Positions 27,063 through 35,366 of a DNA stretch of 64,000 nucleotides are shown here, piece by piece; position 1 is the first letter of the stretch; the number at the start of each line of letters is the position of its first letter. Both the position numbers and the translations under genes were made by a program. The notes below the pieces were generated by a model. It had not been told where the DNA came from. It saw nothing but the letters and a program-made list of their open reading frames with translations, and ran no database searches. Source of the stretch: Sideroxydans sp. (GTDB lineage: Bacteria > Pseudomonadota > Gammaproteobacteria > Burkholderiales > Gallionellaceae). The stretch spans positions 113,469 through 177,468 of the forward strand of contig DAIDAG010000080.1 in the NCBI GenBank assembly GCA_027310725.1. The letters run 5' to 3'.

Positions 27063-28172
27063 CTACCTCCTCTCCTGCTCTTTCCTTCGATCACCCTCAT
27101 CGTGATCGTGTTCATGCTCGCGTTCCATCCGCTTGAGTACATACCTCAAATCGAAATCCAGAACCCGTGCCGCAAGACGGTCGATGGTTAAACGTGTAGC
27201 CGCTTTGTGTTCGGCTGTATCTTCGTGATCTTCTTCATCATGATCCAAGTAGTTGTGTTCGTGTTCCAACAGCTTGCGCACAGACTCAATTTGTTCTTTG
27301 CCTACCTTGGGTTGGTTGCTGCGATAGGCATTGGCTGCGGCAACCATGTAACGATCCAGCTGAGTAGCGAATGCTGAATTGATGAGTTGTGTGCCTGACC
27401 AAGTGAACATTTGACTGCGAATGCGATCCAGCAAGGTGGCGGCATCGAATGGAACAGGTACGGCAATCATGGGAACCGCTGTATTGCGAATAATAAAGTC
27501 ATTGTCTCGCAGTTGGTTCAGTTGGGCAAAAATCGGACTGCTCTCATCTGGACCATCATCTGGGAAGCCGAAAATTTCATTATCTTCTATTCGTCCGTTC
27601 ATCCAAGAAGACTGACTTATTCCAGGCAAATCCAGACTGTTGAATCCGAAACCCGATAATGTCTGCCCTGGATGGATGCCACCTGTATTGTATGTAGCCG
27701 TATTGGGTGACCAGTCAACTTGTGATAGACGGCGCGTTATATCTCCATCCCAATTTAGGGGACTTGCTACAGATGTTTTTACAGCAGCGTTATATGCATC
27801 ATATGCAGCTTTTTCAACTATTAAATTTGGAAATGTCCCATCTGGAAATGGAAGTTCTCCAATAATGGGGTTGGCAATTTGTTTCAACACAATACCGATA
27901 ATGGCTTGTTTGGCCGTTGCACCATTGAATACCGTGTAGCGATACGTGATGACATCCCGTTCATTCAAGCGGAAGCTTGAGCGAATGGTAGGATCGATCT
28001 TGGTAGCAGGAACAAAGACCGTTTGCGATAGATTGGTGGAATCTCCACCATAGGTGATGGTGTAGTTCCCCGTTGTAGGATCAAGGACGATGCTTTCGCC
28101 CGAATCAGCTTGCGCATAGAGTGTAATTGCCATTACTACAATGCCCGCACACAACTTGCTAAATGTTCTCAT
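27063..28172 (-). CDS. Secreted protein with His/Asp/Glu-rich C-terminus, family unknown
   Basis: A 369-residue exported protein. The start at 28172 has AGGAG 8 bases upstream and gives signal peptide MRTFSKLCAGIVVMAITLYAQA (cleavage before DSGES). The central part is unrecognised, with Asn/Asp-rich loops. The tail has two clusters, EHEHNYLDHDEEDHED and EREHEHDHDEGDRR, likely metal-binding. Helical stretches ahead of them faintly resemble repeat-type FIMAH domains, but I am not confident. It lies 10 bases after the peptidase gene, so the two form an operon. AT-richer than the flanking core genes. Confidence 0.7.
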   Translation of the reverse strand: MRTFSKLCAGIVVMAITLYAQADSGESIVLDPTTGNYTITYGGDSTNLSQTVFVPATKIDPTIRSSFRLNERDVITYRYTVFNGATAKQAIIGIVLKQIANPIIGELPFPDGTFPNLIVEKAAYDAYNAAVKTSVASPLNWDGDITRRLSQVDWSPNTATYNTGGIHPGQTLSGFGFNSLDLPGISQSSWMNGRIEDNEIFGFPDDGPDESSPIFAQLNQLRDNDFIIRNTAVPMIAVPVPFDAATLLDRIRSQMFTWSGTQLINSAFATQLDRYMVAAANAYRSNQPKVGKEQIESVRKLLEHEHNYLDHDEEDHEDTAEHKAATRLTIDRLAARVLDFDLRYVLKRMEREHEHDHDEGDRRKEQERR

Positions 28173-28182
28173 TTTCTTGCTC

Positions 28183-29520
28183 CTAAAAATCGACATGGAA
28201 GTGACGGTTATTCGGCTGGCTTAAGCAATAATTAGTATCCGAACTATTTTTGCAATGTAATCCTATCCTGAATCCTTTTTTTGTTGCCTCTTCTATAAAT
28301 CTGCTGAAAAGTGTACTCGGGACTGAACCTTGGTTATTTGGGCCGCTATTTGCCGCACGGATATCAATCGATGTGCCTTTCTGATGCCCAGCATGTGGTC
28401 TCGACCATGGCGAATTAACTACATCCACATCGAACAAGCCGCCCCATACCAGGCTGGCATCGTTGAGATACAGTATTGCTCCAGGATTAATAGCAGTATA
28501 GATGTTGGCTAAATCTTTTAATTCTGTTATTGCCCCACTCGCAAGATAATGGTTGTCAGTATGTTTCCCCGGAACTGCACCAATCACTCCATTGGAATCC
28601 GAAAGTGCATATTTTGATGAAGCAGGAATCGTTATCAGATTATCTATTTTCACATTGACTAGCGCCGTTGCGGTCGTGCAATTGTTGCAAGTAGCAGTGA
28701 TAGTATGCGCACCGGAAACGGCTGTAGAAATGAAAATAAAGGGAGCCTCTCCGTTTCCGTCCATTGTCAAAGTGCAAGTAGGCAAAGCCGATCCTGGAGC
28801 ATATTGAGCGGAACATGCAAAGCCTCCTTTGGGACGATTCGCAGTATGGAGATGTCCACCTTCACCATTTAACACACCATTCGCGCCGCTTTGCACATCT
28901 AGTGTCTGCACATCGACTGTAAGGGCGACTTGTGTACCCGGCTGAACTACACCGTTCTGATCTTTTACGACTACGCTGAAGGGCAATATGTTGGGAGGTT
29001 GTACTTCATTGCTACCGATGAAAGTGACGGTGAGGACGGGATTATCGGGGATATATCGATAGCAGTCGTTACCGTAGCTGTAATATATATAAGGGATTTC
29101 GGGATGGGATTTTGGAACCGGGCATACCGACATTAATCCAGCCCATGGCAAAATCACACCACAGACATGGCCGGTGGGTTGATTAATTTGTGTAAATGTA
29201 GCACATGTAGCACAGTGGCCCGTACCGTCGCACGATAACAGAGTGTAGTCAACCACTAAAACGGTCGGATCGGCGATATGTAGTTGTACATTCCATTCAT
29301 TGTAAAGAGTAATAGCTTCTTGAGCCGCTGCAAAATCAGTGGGGAAATTGCAGACAAAATGATCAGCCATCGAATATATAGATGTGCACCATGTCAATAC
29401 AGATGGTGAAGTATCTAGCAAAAGCACAGCCTGCACGTTCCAAGAGGCCACAAGTGAAAATACGACAAACAGCTTTCTCAGCCAATATGTCATTCGATGT
29501 TTCTGCCTCCACATATTCAT
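28183..29520 (-). CDS. Secreted Ig-like/LAS-type (M15-like) metallopeptidase
   Basis: A 445-residue exported protein. A signal peptide spans about residues 1-31 (VASWNVQA|VLL). A Cys-rich N-terminal part follows, then an Ig-like (Big-type) domain at about residues 155-295. The C-terminal domain carries H-x6-D (GHQKGTSIDIRA) and the final HxH (RHFHVDF), the zinc-ligand pattern of LAS/M15-type peptidoglycan peptidases. It may cut cell-wall crosslinks or peptides outside the cell. The start has GGGAG 6 bases upstream. AT-richer than its surroundings; likely acquired. Confidence 0.75.
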   Translation of the reverse strand: MNMWRQKHRMTYWLRKLFVVFSLVASWNVQAVLLLDTSPSVLTWCTSIYSMADHFVCNFPTDFAAAQEAITLYNEWNVQLHIADPTVLVVDYTLLSCDGTGHCATCATFTQINQPTGHVCGVILPWAGLMSVCPVPKSHPEIPYIYYSYGNDCYRYIPDNPVLTVTFIGSNEVQPPNILPFSVVVKDQNGVVQPGTQVALTVDVQTLDVQSGANGVLNGEGGHLHTANRPKGGFACSAQYAPGSALPTCTLTMDGNGEAPFIFISTAVSGAHTITATCNNCTTATALVNVKIDNLITIPASSKYALSDSNGVIGAVPGKHTDNHYLASGAITELKDLANIYTAINPGAILYLNDASLVWGGLFDVDVVNSPWSRPHAGHQKGTSIDIRAANSGPNNQGSVPSTLFSRFIEEATKKGFRIGLHCKNSSDTNYCLSQPNNRHFHVDF

Positions 29521-29712
29521 TCTGCACTCCCTGTGACGTGAATAATGTGCGCGACAGTAATCTATCCGAGAAGAGCGTCAATATGCCATTCGGTCTAGAT
29601 AGTGGCCTATGCAATATCAAACGAGATAGCCACACATGGCAGGCACCAATGAAAGCATGACGGAACGGTACGCTGACTGCGTATGGATAGAAGCGGCTGT
29701 TCAAGAGTTTCG
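29521..29712. other. Upstream region of the peptidase operon
   Basis: No gene supported. Together with 30136-30258 it makes up most of a 738-base stretch whose only candidate gene is the weak frame at 29713-30135. No promoter with two good boxes could be fixed. Confidence 0.4.
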
Positions 29713-30135
29713 TCAATGCTCCGACTGCGTAGTCGAACTGTCGTCGGCAAGAGAACTATTGTTGCAATCGGTAGCATGGCTTCCGGCATAAGCCTGAACA
29801 CCTGGCCAAAAAAACCACGTCCATTCTCTGGTTTGGCTGCAGATAGCCCAACGCTTACACCTTTTGTCTATCCAGGAAAACAGTTCCGGATAAAACGGTG
29901 CGAATCCCGGCCGCTCCCTGAGCAGGGGTTGGAGTTCATGGTAGAGACTCAGTGCAGCTTCACGCAATTCAGGCGAAGCAATTTCTTCTGAAAGCGCCAC
30001 CCGCCATACTGCTGCCACCAAGGAATCAAAACAGCCAAGCGCCACTACGCGTGCTTTGCATTCGGCATCAAAAGATTTTGGGAGTAGCGGGGTCTCATGC
30101 TCAAGCAGTTCCGGCTCAAACAGGATTTCCACCAC
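29713..30135 (-). CDS. Uncertain small ORF, possibly a gene remnant
   Basis: A 140-codon frame starting with GTG and lacking a Shine-Dalgarno sequence. The composition looks protein-like (LREAALSLYHELQPLLRERP, then a Trp-rich segment WTWFFWPG), and the frame is open upstream to a stop near 30183. No family is recognised. It could be the surviving part of a longer gene. It is listed because nothing else explains this stretch. Confidence 0.3.
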   Translation of the reverse strand: MVEILFEPELLEHETPLLPKSFDAECKARVVALGCFDSLVAAVWRVALSEEIASPELREAALSLYHELQPLLRERPGFAPFYPELFSWIDKRCKRWAICSQTREWTWFFWPGVQAYAGSHATDCNNSSLADDSSTTQSEH

Positions 30136-30258
30136 TTCAGACTGCAGTAACCGAAAGCGCGCTCGATAACAAAGCGATCACAGCGTTCACCGCGCGCAGT
30201 ACAAGCCAAATCGGACTACTATTTCCGCAATAACCATCCTGAAATAACCTGCTGCCAC

Positions 30259-31875
30259 TCATCGCAAATCAGCATTCAAAAGCTCTGCTACCCGCTCTGC
30301 GATCATCATGGTGGGCGCCGCTGTATTGCCCGAGGTGATATAGGGCATCGCAGAGGCATCGACGACGCGCAAGCCAGCGATTCCCTTCACGCGCAGTTCG
30401 GAATCCAGCACGGACATCGGGTCGTCGGCGCGTCCCATCTTGCAGGTGCCGACGGGATGGAAGATCGTGGTGCCGATATCTCCTGCCGCCTTGACCAGTT
30501 GCTGGTCGGTTTGAAACTGGTTGCCGGGTTTGTATTCTTCCGGCGCATACGGATTGAAGGCGGGACTGGACAGGATCCTCCTGGTCAATCGCAGCGACTC
30601 GGCAGCGACCCGGCAGTCCTCCTCGGTGGACAGATAATTGGGCTTGATCTCCGGGGCGGCATCGATATCGGTTGAAGTGATATGGACGCTTCCGCGCGAG
30701 GTGGGGCGCAGGTTGCAGACGCTGGCCGTGAAGGCATTGAAGCTGTGCAGCGGTTCACCAAATTTTTCCAGCGACAGGGGCTGCACGTGATACTCCACAT
30801 TGGCCCGTGCCTGGTCGGGTGAGCTGAAGGCGAACGCACCCAATTGCGAAGGCGCCATCGCCATCGGGCCGGAACGTTTCATCAGGTACTCCAGCCCGAT
30901 CATGGCTTTTCCCCACAGGGAATTGGCCTTGGTATTCAGGGTGGAGATGCCGTTGACGCGATAGACCATCCGCAGCTGCAAATGATCCTGCAGGTTCTCG
31001 CCGACGCCGGGCAGGTCGCTGTGCACCTGGATACCCAAGCGATTCAGGCGTTGCGCGGAACCGATGCCCGATCGCTCCAGTATCTGCACGCTGCCGATCG
31101 AACCTGCAGTCAGCAGCACCTCTTTCCCGGCTTCAGCCAGATGGACGCTGCCATCCTGCATGTATTCGACGCCGAGACAGCGCCTGGTGGCCGGATCGAT
31201 CTTCAGCTGCTTGACCAGGGCACCCGTCCGCAACGTCAGATTAGGTCTCTTTGCAGCTTCCTTCAGAAAAGCGCGCGACGTGTTCAATCGCCAGCCGGAA
31301 CGCTGATTCACATCGAAATAACCCACGCCGAAGTTATCGCCGCGGTTGAAATCGTCCGAAAACGGGATCCCGGCTTCTTTGGAGGCCTGCCGGAAGACTT
31401 CCAGTATCTCCCATTTCAGGCGCTGTCTTTCGACGCGCCATTCGCCGCCTTGCCGATGCCATTCGTTATCGCCGCCGTGATAATCCTCGAATTTCATATA
31501 GCGCCTGAGCGCCTCGGGCCACGACCAGGCGGAGTCGCCTGTCTCGGCCACCCAGCGCTCGTAGTCGGCATCCTGCCCGCGCATGTAGATCATGCCGTTG
31601 ATGGAAGAGGAGCCACCCAGCACCTTGCCTCTCGGGTAGATCAGAGACCGTCCGTTCAGGCCGGGCTCTTCCGCTGTCCTGAAGCGCCAATCGGTCCTCG
31701 GGTTGTCGATGCAATACAGATATCCGACGGGAACATGGATCCAGATATAGTTGTCCTGCTTGCCGGCCTCCAGCAGCAAGACCCTGGTATCCGGATTCTC
31801 CGTCAGCCGTTTCGCCAATAAACAGCCGGCGCTGCCCGCGCCGATGATGATGTAATCGAATTGCCCTTGATTCAT
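30259..31875 (-). CDS. GMC-family FAD-dependent oxidoreductase (choline/alcohol dehydrogenase type)
   Basis: A 538-residue flavoprotein. The N-terminal dinucleotide motif is IIIGAGSAGCLLAKRL, followed by the GMC signature PRGKVLGGSSSINGM. The C-terminal active-site histidine lies in FHPVGTCKMG, and ITSGNTAAPTMMIAE closes the FAD domain. It oxidises an alcohol with a substrate not deducible here; BetA-like choline dehydrogenases and polyethylene-glycol dehydrogenases are relatives. The LysR gene lies 17 bases upstream on the same strand and probably regulates it. Confidence 0.88.
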   Translation of the reverse strand: MNQGQFDYIIIGAGSAGCLLAKRLTENPDTRVLLLEAGKQDNYIWIHVPVGYLYCIDNPRTDWRFRTAEEPGLNGRSLIYPRGKVLGGSSSINGMIYMRGQDADYERWVAETGDSAWSWPEALRRYMKFEDYHGGDNEWHRQGGEWRVERQRLKWEILEVFRQASKEAGIPFSDDFNRGDNFGVGYFDVNQRSGWRLNTSRAFLKEAAKRPNLTLRTGALVKQLKIDPATRRCLGVEYMQDGSVHLAEAGKEVLLTAGSIGSVQILERSGIGSAQRLNRLGIQVHSDLPGVGENLQDHLQLRMVYRVNGISTLNTKANSLWGKAMIGLEYLMKRSGPMAMAPSQLGAFAFSSPDQARANVEYHVQPLSLEKFGEPLHSFNAFTASVCNLRPTSRGSVHITSTDIDAAPEIKPNYLSTEEDCRVAAESLRLTRRILSSPAFNPYAPEEYKPGNQFQTDQQLVKAAGDIGTTIFHPVGTCKMGRADDPMSVLDSELRVKGIAGLRVVDASAMPYITSGNTAAPTMMIAERVAELLNADLR

Positions 31876-31892
31876 TCTTCTGTTCCTCTATG

Positions 31893-32777
31893 TCAGATTG
31901 CCTGTTCGAACAACCATGCCCTGAATGCCGCTACCTTGTTCAAAATGCGCTTGTTTTTTGGCATCACCAATTGGAAACTCAGATCGGTGGGGATGCTGTG
32001 GTTCAATATTTGTACCAGCTTTCCCGATTTTATGTCGTCTATCACCAGACTGTGCCATGCCAGGGTGACACCCAGTCCCGTGACGGCTGCCTGTAACGCC
32101 AGGTCTGTATCGCCGAAGCGCCGGATATTCAGCGGAACGTCAACAACGCCCAGGGAGGCAAGCAATGTTTCCCATTCCGGGAAAACGCCGCGCATGACAT
32201 GCCAATCGTCCTCGATGAGTTTGGCGCGCGCCAGATCGGCCGGCTTTTTGACGGATTTTGCCAACTTGGGTGCGGCCACCGGAACGATCATTTCCGGCAT
32301 CAGGCGTTCAACGCTCAGTCCGGGATGGATGTCGCTGCCGAAGCGGATCGCCATGTCGACTTCTTCCATTGAAAAATCCACGACACGTTTGGTGGCCAGC
32401 AGATGGATCTCCACGTCGGGATAGCGCGCATAAAAATCTCCCAGGCGCGGTACCAGCCAGCGCGCGGCAAATACCGGCGGCGCCGATACGGTCAGCGGCC
32501 CCGCGATACTGCCGGAGCGCACTCTCAGCATGGCGCGCTCGAGCTGGTCGAACGCGTCCGAAACCAGATTCAGCGCATCAGTTGCAGCCTCGTTCAGGAC
32601 CAGAGTCTTGCCGCGCTTGAACAAAGTGACGCCGAGATGGTCCTCGAGCAACTTGATCTGCTGGCTGACCGCAGCCGGAGTGACATGCAATTCTTCCGCC
32701 GCACGGACAAACGAGCGGTGCCGTGCGGCAACCTCGAAGAATCGCAGGGCATTGAGCGGGGGAAGGTGACGTGCCAT
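31893..32777 (-). CDS. LysR-family transcriptional regulator (GcvA-like)
   Basis: A 294-residue regulator. The N-terminal winged helix MARHLPPLNALRFFEVAARHRS, with HVTPAAVSQQIKLLEDHLG, resembles the GcvA/AmpR branch. A periplasmic-binding-protein-like effector domain occupies residues 90-290. It is divergent from an EamA transporter across 98 bases and lies upstream of the GMC oxidoreductase, so either could be its target. Confidence 0.9.
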   Translation of the reverse strand: MARHLPPLNALRFFEVAARHRSFVRAAEELHVTPAAVSQQIKLLEDHLGVTLFKRGKTLVLNEAATDALNLVSDAFDQLERAMLRVRSGSIAGPLTVSAPPVFAARWLVPRLGDFYARYPDVEIHLLATKRVVDFSMEEVDMAIRFGSDIHPGLSVERLMPEMIVPVAAPKLAKSVKKPADLARAKLIEDDWHVMRGVFPEWETLLASLGVVDVPLNIRRFGDTDLALQAAVTGLGVTLAWHSLVIDDIKSGKLVQILNHSIPTDLSFQLVMPKNKRILNKVAAFRAWLFEQAI

Positions 32778-32875
32778 TAGTTTTCCTTAACGGGCCTTCA
32801 AAAAAGTCTAGCTTGTGACCGGCGGTTCCAGCCATTAGAGTCGTGCCACATCGAACAATCTTACTGGAAACGACC

Positions 32876-33766
32876 ATGAGAATCTCTACTGTCTATCTGC
32901 TTGTGACGGCTTCCGCATTTTTCTGGGGAGCCAATTTTGTGCTCGCCGGGCCGATTCTTGCCGATCTGCCCCCGTTGTGGGCGGCAGCCGTGCGCTTCGT
33001 GCTTGGCGCCGCGCTGATGTTCATCATCGCCGGAGTTCGCCGCGAGGAAATGCTGGCGCCGCTGAAACGGCACGCGGGCATCTACCTGCTGCTGGGGGCG
33101 GTCGGGATCTGCGGTTTCAACCTGTTCTTCTTCTATGCGCTTCGTACCACCTCGGCCAACAGCGCATCGCTCATCATGGCGACCAATCCCTTGCTCACCG
33201 CCTTGATGGCGGTGGCGTTCCTGGGTGAGCGGCTGGCGACACGGCATCTGGTCGCGCTGCCGCTGGCGTTGATCGGCGTCGCGGTGGTCATCTCGCAGGG
33301 CGATATGCACAAGCTGGAGTCGCTGAGTTTTGCGCAGGGCGACCTGTTGATGCTGGGCGCCGATCTGTCATGGGCGATGTACAACGTCCTTGTGCGCCGT
33401 TACATGCCGCAAGGCTCACCCATCGTGCACACCAGCTGGGTCATGGCGGCAGGCGCCATCCTGCTTGTTCTTGCCGCGCTCGATAGCGGAACCCACATGA
33501 GCCCGCTCGATGGCAAGGCCGCCATTGCGATGGCCGTCATGGTCGTCGGCGGCACGGTGCTCGCCTACCTGTTCTGGGGTGCCGGCATCGCACGGCTCGG
33601 GGCAGCGCGCGCTGCCATCTTCCTGAATCTCGTCCCGGTGTTCGCCATGCTGGTCGGAGGGTTCCTCGGCACGCTGCCGACCTCGACGCAATTGGTCGGC
33701 GGCCTGCTGGTGCTAAGTGGCGTGAGCATATCCATGTTTCCGTCGCGCCGCGTGGCGACGGCGTAG
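32876..33766 (+). CDS. EamA/DMT-family transporter
   Basis: A 296-residue ten-span carrier with two EamA repeats. The first repeat has WGANFVLAGPILADLPPLWAAAVRF and FFYALRTTSANSASLI; the second has LSWAMYNVLVRRYM and the C-terminal repeat. The family exports metabolites; the substrate is unknown. The start at 32876 is preferred over 32843 because it begins the first helix and has GGAAA upstream. It diverges from the LysR gene. Confidence 0.88.
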   Translation: MRISTVYLLVTASAFFWGANFVLAGPILADLPPLWAAAVRFVLGAALMFIIAGVRREEMLAPLKRHAGIYLLLGAVGICGFNLFFFYALRTTSANSASLIMATNPLLTALMAVAFLGERLATRHLVALPLALIGVAVVISQGDMHKLESLSFAQGDLLMLGADLSWAMYNVLVRRYMPQGSPIVHTSWVMAAGAILLVLAALDSGTHMSPLDGKAAIAMAVMVVGGTVLAYLFWGAGIARLGAARAAIFLNLVPVFAMLVGGFLGTLPTSTQLVGGLLVLSGVSISMFPSRRVATA

Positions 33767-33821
33767 GGTTTTTTCTTCAGTATGGTAAAGTTTTCCGGTA
33801 TCTCATTTTTCAGGAATTGAC

Positions 33822-34904
33822 ATGGCTCATCTGTTCGAACCCCTCAAGTTGCGCGATATCGTCCTCTCCAACCGCATCGGGATCCCGCCCATGTGCCAAT
33901 ACTCCGCCCATGACGGCGTGGCGGCCGACTGGCATTTCGTGCACTACGGCAGTCGCGCCGTGGGCGGTGCCGCGCTGATGATCATCGAGGCGACGGCCGT
34001 GACGCCGGAAGGGCGGATCAGCCCTGGGGATATGGGCATCTGGGATGACAGGCATATCGAACCCTTGGCGCGTATCGCGCGTTTTGCGCAGCAGCAGGGC
34101 TGCGTGGCCGCGATACAATTGGCACATGCCGGACGCAAGGCTAGTGTCGGGCTGGGCTGGCAGGCGCAAAGCACCCTAAGCGAGGCCGATGGAGGCTGGA
34201 AGACGGTCGCCCCGTCGCCCGTGGCTTTCGGCCCCGGATATGCCGTACCGGGCGAACTCGATGCGGCCGCCATTGCCGGGGTGATCGCCAGTTTTGCAGC
34301 GGGTGCTCGCCGGGCACGCGAAGCGGGATTCCAGACGGTGGAGATCCATGCCGCACACGGCTATCTGCTGCACCAGTTCCTGTCCCCGCTTTCCAACCAT
34401 CGCAAGGATGCTTACGGTGGCAGTTTCGAGAACCGTACCCGTCTTGTGCGCGAAGTCATCTCTGCAGTCCGCGCAGAGTGGCCTGAGCGCCTTCCCATGT
34501 TGATCCGCCTGTCCGCGACCGACTGGGTCGAGGGTGGCTGGAACGCGGACGAGACGGTTGAGCTGTGTCGTGCCCTGAAAGGACTGGGTGTCGATCTGGT
34601 GGATGTCTCATCGGCCGGCCTCGTGCCGACCGCGAAGATACCTGCCGGCCCCGGCTTTCAAACCGAATTCGCCGCGCGGGTGCGGCGCGAAGCCGGTATA
34701 GCCACCGCTGCCGTCGGCCTGATCACCTCGCCGGCGCAAGCCGATCACATCATCCGTTCCGGGCAGGCCGATATCGTGCTGCTCGGTCGCGAGATCCTGC
34801 GCAATCCCTACTGGCCGCTGGCTGCCGCGCAGGCATTGGGACAGGAGGCTACGTGGCCACACCAGTATCTGCGTGCCGCGCCGCCCGGTTCAAAGGGGCG
34901 CTGA
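33822..34904 (+). CDS. Old-yellow-enzyme family NADH:flavin oxidoreductase (YqjM/XenA-like)
   Basis: A 360-residue FMN ene-reductase. The start MAHLFEPLKLRDIVLSNRIGI leads into PPMCQYSA, with the cysteine typical of the YqjM/XenA class. QLAHAGRKAS and HAAHGYLLHQFLSPLSN supply the substrate-binding histidines, and LLGREILRNPYW closes the barrel. It reduces activated C=C bonds of xenobiotics or quinones; the natural substrate is unknown. The RBS CAGGA precedes it. Confidence 0.92.
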   Translation: MAHLFEPLKLRDIVLSNRIGIPPMCQYSAHDGVAADWHFVHYGSRAVGGAALMIIEATAVTPEGRISPGDMGIWDDRHIEPLARIARFAQQQGCVAAIQLAHAGRKASVGLGWQAQSTLSEADGGWKTVAPSPVAFGPGYAVPGELDAAAIAGVIASFAAGARRAREAGFQTVEIHAAHGYLLHQFLSPLSNHRKDAYGGSFENRTRLVREVISAVRAEWPERLPMLIRLSATDWVEGGWNADETVELCRALKGLGVDLVDVSSAGLVPTAKIPAGPGFQTEFAARVRREAGIATAAVGLITSPAQADHIIRSGQADIVLLGREILRNPYWPLAAAQALGQEATWPHQYLRAAPPGSKGR

Positions 34905-35063
34905 CCGGTCTTTTCATGACGGCATGTCCGCGCAGAGATTCACGCGCAAGATCGAACCGGTCGATGAAGGATCATCCGTGCAACGGCCAATCGATATAAA
35001 ATGCCGGCGTTGATCGCAGCATCAACTTATGTTTATTGGATTTAACACGCGGACAGGGAAAGC

Positions 35064-35303
35064 ATGAACAAGGAAGAAATCACCAGCATCATCGAAAACG
35101 CGCTCAAGAGCGGCGACAAGACTCCCGGAATATTCGATCTGGCCAAGATCATGGCCATCAAGGCGGAGATCCAATCCTGCACCACGGTCAATTCCGTGCT
35201 GGGTCTGATCGACGAACACCGTGACCTGATCTCCAAGGCATTCGGCCTGAGCGAGGATGTGATCGAAGAGACAGTGCAGAAGATCAGGGCGATCGAGGGC
35301 TGA
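35064..35303 (+). CDS. Small unrecognised protein, 79 residues
   Basis: A helical, Lys/Glu-rich, soluble protein (MNKEEITSIIENALKSGD...). A good GGGAAAG lies 4 bases upstream of the ATG. It has no cysteine cluster beyond one Cys and no membrane helix. I do not recognise a family. It stands between the ene-reductase and the convergent GGDEF/EAL receptor. Confidence 0.6.
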   Translation: MNKEEITSIIENALKSGDKTPGIFDLAKIMAIKAEIQSCTTVNSVLGLIDEHRDLISKAFGLSEDVIEETVQKIRAIEG

Positions 35304-35366
35304 TCTCATCGCGCTCCGGAAGCGCGGCGAGGCTCAACTTGCCCGAATGCCGGGGCGATAACTCTT

